In this document: piece by piece, positions 1 to 5,857 of the stretch
Layout: each line of letters opens with the position of its first letter
How positions within the stretch are numbered: the stretch's first letter is position 1
Source of the DNA: a virus
Length of the DNA stretch: 32,126 nucleotides
Strand: one strand, 5' to 3'
Virus record (IMG/VR): IMGVR_UViG_3300010391_000011
Coordinates: 1 to 32,126 of that record
Notes under the pieces: generated by a model
Told to the model about the DNA's origin: nothing
The model's database searches: none
The model's input: only the letters and a program-made list of their open reading frames with translations
Made by a program: the position numbers and the translations under genes

Positions 1-1
1 A

Positions 2-238
2 TATGCGGAAGTCGCTATACCAATAGAGGGCGATACTCTGATCGCGGCCACGGGTACAGGTGGCTCCTCAAGCGTCAAAAATGGCCATGTAGCGATTTGT
101 TTGGAGGAAGGTAAGCTTGCTAGTAACTCCAGTGATACTGGCCTCTGGGTGCAAAATTATAACTTATACACTTTCAACTATCGCTATAACACCCTAGGTC
201 GCTTCCCCGTTAGAATCTTCCGCCGTGTCTTTTTCTGA
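2..238 (+). CDS. Lytic peptidase (NlpC/P60- or CHAP-like), C-terminal part
   Basis: Open from the left edge (frame starting at base 2) to TGA 236-238; the N-terminus lies outside the window. The 78 visible residues include KNGHVAI, where the His fits the second catalytic residue of a papain-like NlpC/P60 or CHAP fold, followed by ASNSSDTGLW and a final IFRR segment, which is how such domains end. The catalytic Cys would be upstream. A holin-like gene and a transglycosylase follow, so an endolysin or virion-associated peptidoglycan hydrolase role fits. Assignment to NlpC/P60 versus CHAP cannot be made from this fragment. Confidence 0.65.
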   Translation, partial: YAEVAIPIEGDTLIAATGTGGSSSVKNGHVAICLEEGKLASNSSDTGLWVQNYNLYTFNYRYNTLGRFPVRIFRRVFF

Positions 239-244
239 TATAAT
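236..244 (+). promoter_or_regulatory. Extended -10 promoter before the holin gene
   Basis: TGATATAAT, a perfect TATAAT (239-244) with an extended -10 TG. The TGA stop of the peptidase gene supplies the TG. Predicted start of transcription is near 251, giving a roughly 24-nt leader to the ATG at 275. No good -35 was seen. Confidence 0.5.
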
Positions 245-274
245 GAAAATGGTTTTATCAATTAACAAATTTTT

Positions 275-460
275 ATGATCTCTCAAGAATACATCGCGGC
301 AATCGTTCTCATGTTGGTAAGTGCTTTTAAGATCTTCGGTATGGAGATTGAAAACGAGGTTTTGGCAGGTTTGGTCACTGGTGCTCTTGCTTTGTGGATC
401 GCCATTCGGCGCAAAAGTAAAGGGGACATTAACGCCCTCGGCTTCAAGAAAGAATACTGA
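275..460 (+). CDS. Holin-like small membrane protein
   Basis: A 61-residue protein with two hydrophobic stretches (about residues 7-22 and 29-44) and a charged, Lys/Arg-rich C-terminal tail beginning IRRKSKG. Size, topology and position between a peptidoglycan peptidase and a secreted transglycosylase are typical of phage holins, which permeabilise the host inner membrane to trigger lysis. It starts at ATG 275, after an A/T-rich leader without an SD sequence. No family-specific motif was recognised, so holin is a context-based call; a generic membrane protein is the alternative. Confidence 0.65.
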   Translation: MISQEYIAAIVLMLVSAFKIFGMEIENEVLAGLVTGALALWIAIRRKSKGDINALGFKKEY

Positions 461-489
461 CCCACTCTTGACTTCATAACTAAACTATT

Positions 490-972
490 ATGTTATCCTT
501 AGCATTGGCTCTGGGTATGTTTTCTGTTGGCCATACCAACGTCTCTACTGCCCCGACATTCGCTACCACGAGCCACAGTATCGTTCAGGTGAAGAGTTTA
601 GGGGCGGAGCTGGACAAATTGTTGTCTTTAGAAAAAGAGGCCTTGAAATTAGAGAGTGAAGTGATCGAGGGGGGTCTAGCACCCCCATTAACTTTAGAGG
701 AAAAGTTAAAAACCTTGCCTATTGAGATGCAAAAAGTGGCATGGTGTGAAAGTGGCAACCGGCAATTCAATGACGATGGCTCGGTTCTCCGAGGAAAAGT
801 GAATCCAAAAGATAGTGGTTTATTCCAAATCAATGAAACCTATCACTTGGCCCAAGCGTTAAAACTTGGTTTCGACATTCACGCGATTGACGGGAACATT
901 GGCTATGCGATGTATCTCTATGAAAAAAACGGGTTAGCCGACTGGAGATATTCAAAAAGTTGTTGGTTGTGA
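490..972 (+). CDS. Secreted lytic transglycosylase-like enzyme
   Basis: 160 residues. The N-terminus (LSLALALGMFSVG) looks like a signal peptide, followed by a Glu/Leu-rich linker. From about residue 77 the pattern is that of a lysozyme-fold transglycosylase: AWCESGN, with a Glu in the catalytic position, then KVNPKDSGLFQIN and later NIGYAMYLYEKNG with a terminal Trp/Cys segment. Members cleave the glycan strands of peptidoglycan. The gene closes the lysis cassette after the peptidase and holin. It is short for the family, with a single catalytic domain. Two Cys (in AWCES and SKSCWL) could form a disulfide outside the cytoplasm. Fold call fairly sure; substrate inferred. Confidence 0.75.
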   Translation: MLSLALALGMFSVGHTNVSTAPTFATTSHSIVQVKSLGAELDKLLSLEKEALKLESEVIEGGLAPPLTLEEKLKTLPIEMQKVAWCESGNRQFNDDGSVLRGKVNPKDSGLFQINETYHLAQALKLGFDIHAIDGNIGYAMYLYEKNGLADWRYSKSCWL

Positions 973-975
973 TAA

Positions 976-1020
976 AATAATATCCGGTGTGTTTCTTATC
1001 ACTTCACACCTGACATTATT
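976..1020 (+). other. Imperfect inverted repeat after the lysis cassette
   Basis: GGTGTG (986-991) pairs with CACACC (1005-1010), and the flanking AATAAT (976-981) pairs with ATTATT (1015-1020). This would form a hairpin just 3' of the transglycosylase stop; it may protect the mRNA 3' end or act with the terminator that follows. Confidence 0.45.
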
Positions 1021-1022
1021 GC

Positions 1023-1055
1023 AAAAAGCTCTCCACCTAACGCGGAGGGTTTTTT
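1023..1055. terminator. Probable bidirectional Rho-independent terminator
   Basis: A short stem, CTCC (1031-1034) with GGAG (1044-1047), is flanked by AAAAA (1023-1027) and TTTTTT (1050-1055), so both strands show stem plus T-run. It sits between two converging genes, the lysis cassette (+) and the small zinc-ribbon gene (-), where a bidirectional terminator is expected. Confidence 0.65.
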
Positions 1056-1058
1056 GTT

Positions 1059-1265
1059 TTAAGTCTTAACGCAGAAAGTACAAAATCTGGTTTTTGTAAT
1101 ACTCAACCGATCTTCTATGGAGTGAAAATGATCCTGACACTTTCTACAAAAGGAATTAACCGACGCTCGGTTCTTGGGATAATCTGAACCACTTGTAGCG
1201 TCTTTCAAAACGACATTATGCTTCGAGGAGAAAAGGTCTTCGTACTTTTGCTTATAGGGATACAT
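1059..1265 (-). CDS. Small zinc-ribbon-like protein, minus strand
   Basis: 68 residues from ATG 1265-1263 (a TTG one codon upstream is possible). The C-terminal half has two Cys pairs, CRKC and CTFC, spaced as in a zinc ribbon or knuckle, and a basic N-terminus. It is the only minus-strand frame in the window that I believe. Support: a perfect TATAAT on the minus strand seven bases before the ATG, convergent placement against a terminator, and no competing plus-strand gene. The promoter distance implies leaderless translation. Placement opposite the structured-RNA promoter makes a small regulator plausible, but no function is recognised. Confidence 0.55.
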   Translation of the reverse strand: MYPYKQKYEDLFSSKHNVVLKDATSGSDYPKNRASVNSFCRKCQDHFHSIEDRLSITKTRFCTFCVKT

Positions 1266-1272
1266 CAATCAA

Positions 1273-1278
1273 ATTATA
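1273..1278 (-). promoter_or_regulatory. -10 box for the minus-strand zinc-ribbon gene
   Basis: On the minus strand this reads TATAAT; the ATG follows after seven bases, so the transcript would begin at or next to the start codon. No good -35 is visible. Confidence 0.5.
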
Positions 1279-1308
1279 CCTCAAAAGGAGTTATCCACAT
1301 GAGAGCTT

Positions 1309-1335
1309 TTGACTTTTAAGATAAGGTAGTATAGT
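1309..1335 (+). promoter_or_regulatory. Possible promoter for the pseudoknot RNA
   Basis: TTGACT (1309-1314) and TATAGT (1330-1335) are 15 bases apart, shorter than the usual 17. Transcription would start near 1341-1343, immediately before the long stem at 1344. Confidence 0.4.
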
Positions 1336-1340
1336 TATGG

Positions 1341-1478
1341 TAATGGACCAACATCCTATTTCACAATCGAGTTTTGCGTACTTTCCCGCAACCTGCAGGG
1401 TGTTGGTCCACAATGCTTTGCGGGGGGGTACAGAAAACTTGATTGAAACCGTCTCCTAGGTCTAGGGGCCGGTTTTTT
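1341..1478 (+). ncRNA. Candidate pseudoknotted small RNA with its own terminator
   Basis: No gene fits this stretch, but the sequence folds strongly by eye. A 14-pair stem joins 1344-1357 (TGGACCAACATCCT) with 1397-1410 (AGGGTGTTGGTCCA), with one G-U pair. In its loop, CCCGCAA (1385-1391) is complementary to TTGCGGG (1418-1424) outside the stem, which makes an H-type pseudoknot. A terminator hairpin with a T6 tail ends the unit at 1478. A promoter-like pair sits just upstream. Length is about 138 nt. I do not recognise the class. Confidence 0.6.
1446..1478 (+). terminator. Rho-independent terminator of the pseudoknot RNA
   Basis: AAACCG (1446-1451) pairs with CGGTTT (1470-1475), and CTCCTA (1453-1458) pairs with TAGGGG (1463-1468) inside it. 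The run TTTTTT (1473-1478) follows. Confidence 0.75.
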
Positions 1479-1536
1479 CGTGTTTGAAAATTAAACCGCG
1501 GTCTTCTTGGCTGATAGACCTAAAACCTCGCCATTA

Positions 1537-1560
1537 GGTAGTTCTTTGAAAACTGGGGTC
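1537..1560 (+). repeat. Left arm of a 24-bp imperfect inverted repeat
   Basis: Bases 1537-1560 are complementary to 2010-2033 over 24 positions. As RNA there are 21 Watson-Crick pairs, two G-U pairs and one A-C mismatch. The two arms enclose the genes at 1576-1833 and 1830-2000. On the minus strand this arm lies in a 21-codon open stretch ending in TAA (containing VFKELPNGEV), which may be a gene remnant. Confidence 0.65.
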
Positions 1561-1575
1561 TAAATTAAAACTCTT

Positions 1576-1833
1576 ATGGAGAACAAGAAAACCACCGAGT
1601 TAATAGATTTATTGAACAATTTATCGGATGATGACTGGAAAGTAGGGGGAAAGTATGAAGAGATTATGGGAGAACTAGAAACCCGCGAGCCATTCGTACA
1701 AATCCTAGGTAAAGATTGGGACACCTCAATTCCAGCCCTCGTAGAGAAAATTGAAGACTTAGAAGAAGAAATTAAGAAATTAAAGCGTCACAAACACGAT
1801 GAAAAAACAGGTGATGTGATGATCCGAGTATGA
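1576..1833 (+). CDS. Small acidic coiled-coil protein, unknown function
   Basis: 85 residues from ATG 1576, no SD. The N-terminal half is acidic and the C-terminal part has a heptad-like charged helix (VEKIEDLEEEIKKLKRHKHD), which suggests a coiled coil and oligomerisation. Its stop overlaps the start of the next small gene (ATGA), so the two are translationally coupled. Both lie inside the 24-bp inverted repeat. No family was recognised. Confidence 0.6.
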   Translation: MENKKTTELIDLLNNLSDDDWKVGGKYEEIMGELETREPFVQILGKDWDTSIPALVEKIEDLEEEIKKLKRHKHDEKTGDVMIRV

Positions 1834-2000
1834 CTAGATTAGAACAACTTTATAAACGCTTGGGTAAAACGCGACCACCAAGATTGGATAAAGTTACACT
1901 AAAGAAAAGAATTAGAGATATAGAGAAAATAGCTAGATTATTCTATGCTTGCGGTGATTTGTCATTACTACAAGCAAAAGAATTAAAAGAGAAATTGTAA
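1830..2000 (+). CDS. Small basic helical protein, unknown function
   Basis: 56 residues from ATG 1830, overlapping the previous stop codon by ATGA. Lys/Arg-rich and mostly helical in character, with KKRIRDIEKIARLFYACGDL followed by a second helix. A helical nucleic-acid-binding protein is possible. Tight coupling to the acidic upstream gene could indicate a two-protein unit, for example an interacting acidic/basic pair, but this is speculation. Confidence 0.5.
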   Translation: MTRLEQLYKRLGKTRPPRLDKVTLKKRIRDIEKIARLFYACGDLSLLQAKELKEKL

Positions 2001-2009
2001 TTATCAACC

Positions 2010-2033
2010 GACCCCAGTCTTCAGAGAATTACC
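2010..2033 (+). repeat. Right arm of the 24-bp imperfect inverted repeat
   Basis: Pairs with 1537-1560. Two of the three differences from a perfect repeat are G-U compatible, as expected if pairing in RNA is maintained. The structured region 2059-2202 begins 26 bases later. Confidence 0.65.
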
Positions 2034-2049
2034 ACAGCCCTTGTGCTTT

Positions 2050-2202
2050 CTAAGAAGTCCGAGCCACGTCCGCCAACCATGACGACTCGGCCTGATCCAG
2101 AGAGCATAAGGTTCGAGAGGACATCCATTGAACAGGGAATGGGAACTAACTCTCTAGCGGTTTATGAATAGCTTCTCTCAACCCGTGAAGGAGTGGATCA
2201 GG
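2050..2202 (+). ncRNA. Candidate structured RNA upstream of 2226
   Basis: Two adjacent helices are evident. The first is a hairpin: CCGAG (2059-2063) with CTCGG (2086-2090), continued by CGTC (2067-2070) with GACG (2081-2084). The second is a 9-bp stem: CCTGATCCA (2091-2099) with TGGATCAGG (2194-2202). The helices abut and could stack. Inside the larger loop, TCCATT (2124-2129) pairs with AATGGG (2138-2143), and AGAGAG (2099-2104) could pair with CTCTCT (2150-2155). No terminator separates it from the gene at 2226, so it may be a leader with regulatory function rather than a free RNA. Confidence 0.5.
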
Positions 2203-2225
2203 GAAGAGGTTGGTATGCCTGCACC

Positions 2226-2477
2226 ATGGATTTAACTAAATATATTATTCCTAAGAAGTCTAAAATAAAGAGCGAGCGCGCTTTAATTCTGTCCGAAGTC
2301 TTGGAAGAATTAAAAGCTGGTGGGGTTAGTTATTCTCCGGCCTTTATCGGCTTCAAGGTAGCTCATGTAAAAACCCCCGATCTTAGAGACTTCCACCAAC
2401 AATGCTTGAGATATAAAAAGGAAAAAGGCCAACCTTATGGAAAATGCTTCTTTGGTGCGCTTCGGGTGAAGAAATAG
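2226..2477 (+). CDS. Small conserved-looking protein, unknown function
   Basis: 83 residues from ATG 2226. A GTG at 2193 is in frame but lies inside the predicted RNA stem, so the ATG is preferred. The protein begins with a basic segment and has a central SPAFIGFKVAHVKTPDLRDF stretch, then a basic end with KKEKGQPYGKCFFGALRVKK. The pattern suggests a compact domain that binds nucleic acid or another protein, but no family was recognised. It precedes a strong promoter and the HNH gene. Confidence 0.55.
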   Translation: MDLTKYIIPKKSKIKSERALILSEVLEELKAGGVSYSPAFIGFKVAHVKTPDLRDFHQQCLRYKKEKGQPYGKCFFGALRVKK

Positions 2478-2485
2478 TTTATCCC

Positions 2486-2514
2486 TTGACAACAGTCAAG
2501 TACGGGGGTAGGAT
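2486..2514 (+). promoter_or_regulatory. Strong sigma70-type promoter, leaderless for the HNH gene
   Basis: TTGACA (2486-2491), a 17-base spacer and TAGGAT (2509-2514). The start codon (ATG 2518 or 2521) follows within 3-6 bases, so the predicted transcription start falls on the start codon. Confidence 0.7.
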
Positions 2515-2517
2515 TAG

Positions 2518-3114
2518 ATGATGGACAGAAAAGATTTTATTTTAGATTGCCTTGCTAAAAGGATGACCTATCGACAAATTGGCAAGCTATTGAAAATTAG
2601 CAGGCAAAGAGTTCATCAAATTGCTACAGGTTATCATTCTCCTAGTAACCCATTTATTCCGCCAGAAAAACACAAAACTTGGACGAGATGGAAAAGAGAG
2701 GCCCTAAAACTGGGAGACTATGAATACAAGGAAATCATAAGAGAAAAAAGACTGGTTCCGGTAAATAAATTGAAAACGTATAATTTTAGAAAAAGAAAAG
2801 CGCTCGGTTTACCATCGGGGGAAAAAATAGACTACGATGGCGGGAGAGATTTTATTAGGGAGTTGGTCAGGGTAAGGGACAACCACACCTGTCAGATATG
2901 TCTTAAAAAATGGAACAAGGGTCGGAGAAGATTTGACGTTCATCACGAGGACGAATCATCGGAGGGGAAAAGCCACGAACGAAATGTTGTGGAAAGGGAT
3001 AAAAAAAACTTTAATAAAATGATTACTCTTTGTCATAAATGCCATTTTAATCTTGATTGTGTAAAACAAAAAATGGCCAATGGTAGGTCTAAATTAGACT
3101 TATCAACACCCTAG
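2518..3114 (+). CDS. HNH endonuclease with N-terminal helix-turn-helix
   Basis: 198 residues. Residues 16-36 (MTYRQIGKLLKISRQRVHQI) form a sigma-region-4-like helix-turn-helix. A basic linker follows, then an HNH nuclease domain: CQIC (125-128), the catalytic-type DVHH (140-143), an Asn/Lys segment and CHKC (172-175), so the Cys pairs would hold a structural zinc. Such proteins cut or nick DNA as free-standing homing endonucleases or in phage DNA processing; the HTH would give site recognition. Two Met codons (2518, 2521) are possible starts; the second is nearest the predicted transcript start. No intron was found around it. Confidence 0.85.
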   Translation: MMDRKDFILDCLAKRMTYRQIGKLLKISRQRVHQIATGYHSPSNPFIPPEKHKTWTRWKREALKLGDYEYKEIIREKRLVPVNKLKTYNFRKRKALGLPSGEKIDYDGGRDFIRELVRVRDNHTCQICLKKWNKGRRRFDVHHEDESSEGKSHERNVVERDKKNFNKMITLCHKCHFNLDCVKQKMANGRSKLDLSTP

Positions 3115-3125
3115 CGGGTTTACTG

Positions 3126-3153
3126 TTGACAAGTTAAACTGTTGCTATATAAT
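3126..3153 (+). promoter_or_regulatory. Consensus promoter of the structured leader
   Basis: TTGACA (3126-3131), a 16-base spacer and TATAAT (3148-3153): both hexamers match the sigma70 consensus exactly. Transcription is predicted to start at about 3160-3161, the first base of the RNA closing stem. Confidence 0.85.
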
Positions 3154-3160
3154 AGGTTTA

Positions 3161-3271
3161 GTAGGTGGTTCATTTCGGGGAATTATAGCGTTTGGAGAGA
3201 CGGCCAGAGAGTGCAAGCTCTGAAATGGTGCGTTATCCCAAACGGGATGTCCCCCGAGACGAGCCACCTAC
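3161..3271 (+). ncRNA. Structured leader RNA, class unknown
   Basis: About 111 nt with a closing stem of 11 pairs, 3161-3171 (GTAGGTGGTTC) with 3261-3271 (GAGCCACCTAC, one G-U). Nested inside are CGGGG (3176-3180) with CCCCG (3252-3256), CGTTTGG (3189-3195) with CCAAACG (3238-3244), and a hairpin CAGAG (3205-3209) with CTCTG (3218-3222). An alternative hairpin, ATCCC-AAAC-GGGAT (3235-3248), competes with the third helix, so a two-state switch is possible. It begins at a consensus promoter and has no terminator before the gene at 3299, so it may be a riboswitch-like leader or a processed RNA. Confidence 0.65.
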
Positions 3272-3298
3272 GGGTCGAGCAAATTAAATAAAAAACTT

Positions 3299-3460
3299 AT
3301 GATTGAAGAAGACAAAAGATTTCTCGCGGTTGGTAAAAAATGTCATAGCCAATTAAAAGCCCTCGCTTTCTATGGCAACACCACGATCCGCTCGATAGTC
3401 GAAGGATTAGTAGACAAATTAGCCCAAAAAGATGAACGAATACATGGAAGAACAAAATAA
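3299..3460 (+). CDS. Small protein, possibly ribbon-helix-helix
   Basis: 53 residues from ATG 3299, first gene after the structured leader. The order of a short strand (FLAVGKK), a helix (HSQLKALAFYG) and a second helix (TIRSIVEGLVDKLAQ) fits the ribbon-helix-helix DNA-binding fold used by small phage repressors. No diagnostic residues can be confirmed by eye. The 3' end overlaps the next small gene by 29 bases. Confidence 0.5.
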   Translation: MIEEDKRFLAVGKKCHSQLKALAFYGNTTIRSIVEGLVDKLAQKDERIHGRTK

Positions 3461-3539
3461 GTGGAGTGAATTAAAAGTCCTCGGTATCATTCTCCTTTTT
3501 CTCGGTATCATTGCGGCCATTATTAGTTTCACTTCATAA
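3432..3539 (+). CDS. 35-residue single-pass membrane peptide
   Basis: Starts at ATG 3432 inside the end of the preceding gene in another frame. A charged N-terminus (MNEYMEEQNKWSELK) is followed by one strongly hydrophobic helix (VLGIILLFLGIIAAIISF). The layout matches small phage membrane peptides; function unknown. It ends two bases before the next ATG, consistent with a packed operon. Confidence 0.55.
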   Translation: MNEYMEEQNKWSELKVLGIILLFLGIIAAIISFTS

Positions 3540-3541
3540 CA

Positions 3542-3724
3542 ATGTCACTTAAAGAAAACGATGTTATCCGTGAAAACTACCTAGAGTCAATCGGTAAGAC
3601 AGAAGAGGATATTAAGCAGGACGAAAAAGGTTTTTACACGCAACAGGAAGTCACGACTCAAGATCAAAATGGCGATCCGCAGGTTGAGCAGATCAAAACC
3701 TATTTACCAGAAAACTTAGTATGA
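3542..3724 (+). CDS. Small acidic protein, unknown function
   Basis: 60 residues, rich in Glu, Gln and Asp, with few hydrophobic residues and no recognised motif. The stop overlaps the ATG of the next gene (ATGA at 3721), which indicates coupling. Confidence 0.6.
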   Translation: MSLKENDVIRENYLESIGKTEEDIKQDEKGFYTQQEVTTQDQNGDPQVEQIKTYLPENLV

Positions 3725-3897
3725 AAGAAATTGAACAACCAATTACTTGGAAACCCTTTTTAGCTAACTGGGCGGATAAGTTACTTTATGGGAAGTACTA
3801 TATCCCTCGCCAAGAAGTAAAGAGTTCCGTTCCAGAGGGTAATGCTAGGGAGCGACTTTTACAAGAAGTATTAAGAAATAAAAAGAAACCAAAATAA
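3721..3897 (+). CDS. Small basic protein, unknown function
   Basis: 58 residues from ATG 3721, coupled to the upstream acidic gene by ATGA overlap. Trp/Tyr-rich N-terminal half (ITWKPFLANWADKLLYGKYY) and a basic C-terminal helix ending KNKKKPK-like. The gene after it starts two bases past its stop. Not recognised. Confidence 0.55.
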   Translation: MKEIEQPITWKPFLANWADKLLYGKYYIPRQEVKSSVPEGNARERLLQEVLRNKKKPK

Positions 3898-3899
3898 TT

Positions 3900-4484
3900 A
3901 TGATAAAAGCTACCAATAAAAAAGGTGAAGGATTTGATCCGATTGAAGCTGGAAGATACCCAGCGCGTGTCTATCAGCTTATCGAGTTAGGAACTATTGT
4001 TGGCTTTCAGGGTCAACTTCAGAACAAAGTAAGAATTGGTTTTGAACTCCCGACCGAGATGATGGTGTTTGACGAAAAAAAGGGGGAGCAACCAAGAGTG
4101 ATTAGCCAAGATTACACCTTGTCTTTTCACGAGAAAGCCAGTTTGACGAAGGTGATTTTGGCTTGCGACCCAAAGGCATTGCAAGTAGACGATAGTGGTT
4201 TTTTAGAAGAGTTTGATACTGAAGTTTTAATTGGTAAAGAATTATTGGTGACAATTAACCAGAAACCCAAAAAAGATGGCAGTGGTAGTTTTGCTTTCAT
4301 TGAAAATTGTACTCGTCTCCCAAAAGGGATGATTTGCCCTCCGGCAATCAATCCAATCCAAGTTTTGTCTTACGATAAATGGGACGAAGAAATGTTTCAA
4401 AAACTACCTGACTTCTTAAGGATTAAGATTGAAAGTTCTGATGAATACAAAGCAATGAAAGGATTAGACGCTCTTTCTTTCTAA
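3900..4484 (+). CDS. Probable phage ssDNA-binding protein (replication/recombination)
   Basis: 194 residues. The N-terminal pattern, GRYPARVYQLIELGTI followed by NKVRIGFELP, resembles a family of phage single-stranded-DNA-binding-like proteins (a beta-barrel with a conserved G-Y-x-A-R start). The central part is beta-rich and Lys/Glu-balanced, the tail helical. It stands directly upstream of a NinG-like nuclease, where phages often keep recombination genes. The family call is from memory of the sequence pattern, not a search, so another OB-like accessory protein is possible. Confidence 0.5.
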   Translation: MIKATNKKGEGFDPIEAGRYPARVYQLIELGTIVGFQGQLQNKVRIGFELPTEMMVFDEKKGEQPRVISQDYTLSFHEKASLTKVILACDPKALQVDDSGFLEEFDTEVLIGKELLVTINQKPKKDGSGSFAFIENCTRLPKGMICPPAINPIQVLSYDKWDEEMFQKLPDFLRIKIESSDEYKAMKGLDALSF

Positions 4485-4486
4485 CC

Positions 4487-4702
4487 ATGATTAAAAAAAC
4501 CCACACAAAATATATTGATGAGACGACCGGCATTACCGCCGAGTTCACCGCAGATGAAAAGATCACTTTAAGGACGAACAAAGGATCACGGGACTTTACT
4601 TTCCTAAACTCTAATAGAGAAACGGTAGAGTTGGTCTTGGAATCGATTAGAGCCCTTATCGACACCCACTTCCAAGAGGTTATGGATAACTCTAGCCGGT
4701 GA
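4487..4702 (+). CDS. Small hypothetical protein upstream of ninG
   Basis: 71 residues from ATG 4487, two bases after the previous stop. The first half is Thr-rich and likely beta (TGITAEFTADEKITLRTNKG), the second a helix (ETVELVLESIRALIDTHFQE). The stop overlaps the next start. No family recognised. Confidence 0.6.
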   Translation: MIKKTHTKYIDETTGITAEFTADEKITLRTNKGSRDFTFLNSNRETVELVLESIRALIDTHFQEVMDNSSR

Positions 4703-5106
4703 TGAAACGATCTCCGCTCCGTAAGAAAAGACCAGTATCGAAACAGACTCTTAGAAAGAGACTTCACCTAAAATTATGGAAAACCTTTAGTCAATATGTT
4801 AGAAAAAAATCAAAAGGCATTTGTTTCACCTGTGGAGCTAGAAAAGCATGGCAGGATATGGACGCTTCACATTACCTTCACGGAAAACTCGATTATAGCG
4901 AAATCAATATCCAAGCGTGTTGCGTCCGGTGCAATCGGTATCTACACGGCAATCTTGGGGCATTTGCTGAACGACTTGTTGGAGAATATGGCCAAGCTAG
5001 AATTACTAAACTACGACTCGAGGCCAGAGAAATCCAAAGGCACGAAATCGAATGGCTCCAAGAAAAAATCTCCTATTACGAAGAAGAGTTTAAAAAACTA
5101 GAATAA
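4702..5106 (+). CDS. ninG: NinG/Rap-family recombination nuclease
   Basis: 134 residues from ATG 4702 (a GTG one codon upstream is also open). The family hallmark is present: a basic N-terminus, LWKTFSQYVRKKSKGICFTCG with C41 and C44, then DASHYLHGKLDYSEINIQ and CVRCNRYLHGN with C74 and C77. NinG (Rap) of lambda-like phages is a Holliday-junction and branched-DNA endonuclease that biases recombination. The four Cys would bind zinc, with the His residues near the active site. The C-terminus is a long charged helix. The start overlaps the stop of the preceding gene (TGATG). Confidence 0.8.
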   Translation: MKRSPLRKKRPVSKQTLRKRLHLKLWKTFSQYVRKKSKGICFTCGARKAWQDMDASHYLHGKLDYSEINIQACCVRCNRYLHGNLGAFAERLVGEYGQARITKLRLEAREIQRHEIEWLQEKISYYEEEFKKLE

Positions 5107-5110
5107 TCAC

Positions 5111-5539
5111 TTGGAAAAAGAAAAGCTCCTCAATGCCCTAGAGACAATGCTCGAAGCTCCGAAAGAGGAGTTAGAAAGACTGCTTCGCTCTTTTATCCAA
5201 AGACTTAAAAGCTACGACGACCAGAGGACACCAAGTCAAAACAACGCCCTCCACCTTGGCCTGACGATGTTGGCCGAAGCCCTAAACGACGGTGGCAACG
5301 ATATGCGTAAGGTGCTAAAGCCCCACGTTCACATTGACTGGGACACCGACTCCGTAAAAAAGTACATGTTCAAGCCCATTTTAGAAGCTCGTTATGGAAA
5401 AGACAGCACTACTAAATTAAAGAAAATAGGCGAGATCGAGGTGGTTTGGGACACGATGATGAGGTACTTACTAGACCGGCCAGAACCTTGTATTCCTGAA
5501 TATCTACCTTTTCCTAATGACCCTCAAAAGGTAAAATAG
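5111..5539 (+). CDS. Phage recombination-associated protein (NinB/Orf-like pattern)
   Basis: 142 residues. The start is a TTG at 5111 four bases after the ninG stop; the next in-frame Met is at residue 13. The core has QRTPSQNNALHLGLTMLAEALN, then KVLKPHVHIDWDTDSVKKYM, KPILEARYGKDSTTKL and EYLPFPND. The QNNALH and final PFP signature resembles proteins encoded next to ninG in many phages and sometimes compared with NinB/Orf recombination mediators. The pairing with NinG supports a recombination role, but the homology claim is tentative. Confidence 0.5.
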   Translation: MEKEKLLNALETMLEAPKEELERLLRSFIQRLKSYDDQRTPSQNNALHLGLTMLAEALNDGGNDMRKVLKPHVHIDWDTDSVKKYMFKPILEARYGKDSTTKLKKIGEIEVVWDTMMRYLLDRPEPCIPEYLPFPNDPQKVK

Positions 5540-5565
5540 TTATCCCCCTTTCTCCCCCTCTCCAT

Positions 5566-5594
5566 TTGACGGGTGGTGTGGGCGGTGATAAGAT
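5566..5594 (+). promoter_or_regulatory. Sigma70-type promoter of the 5.6-kb gene run
   Basis: TTGACG (5566-5571), a 17-base spacer and TAAGAT (5589-5594). Predicted start near 5601, leaving a leader of about 38 nt before ATG 5639. It heads the block of small genes that follows. Confidence 0.65.
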
Positions 5595-5638
5595 AGGGTA
5601 GGTCGCAGAATAATAAATAATAGTATGTCTGAAACAGA

Positions 5639-5854
5639 ATGTTTAACAACAACAAAGAAACAATAAAGGAATTAAGAGAGGAAATTGCTAAAATCCGAAA
5701 AGAGCAAATGGAGTTTTTAATCAAAGCACACGAAATTATTAAGTCAGTGTTAGATCATGACAAGCGAAAGTTTATGTATGAGATTCAGCAGGAGGATATT
5801 GAGTTAGTAGAAGACGGCAAAAAGTATAGAGCAATTAGAAAGATTATAAATTAA
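5639..5854 (+). CDS. Small coiled-coil protein, unknown function
   Basis: 71 residues from ATG 5639. A long charged helix with heptad spacing (TIKELREEIAKIRKEQMEFL) runs through the first half. The second half is acidic then basic (DIELVEDGKKYRAIRKII). First gene of the unit after the promoter at 5566. Not recognised. Confidence 0.6.
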   Translation: MFNNNKETIKELREEIAKIRKEQMEFLIKAHEIIKSVLDHDKRKFMYEIQQEDIELVEDGKKYRAIRKIIN

Positions 5855-5857
5855 ACC

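Noticed and set aside
1291-1299. DnaA box TTATCCACA, replication origin
   Set aside because: The 9-mer is a perfect DnaA consensus, but it is single in this intergenic region, and the other copy (20281) lies in a gene. No cluster or AT-rich unwinding element was seen.
2112-2120. tRNA T-loop (GGTTCGAGA)
   Set aside because: The flanking bases do not form a 5-bp T-stem and no acceptor or anticodon stem was found. The TTCGAGT at 11872-11878 was rejected for the same reason. No tRNA gene was found in the window.
4796-5101. 101-residue frame inside ninG
   Set aside because: It is the shifted frame of ninG, whose Cys/His motifs are convincing.
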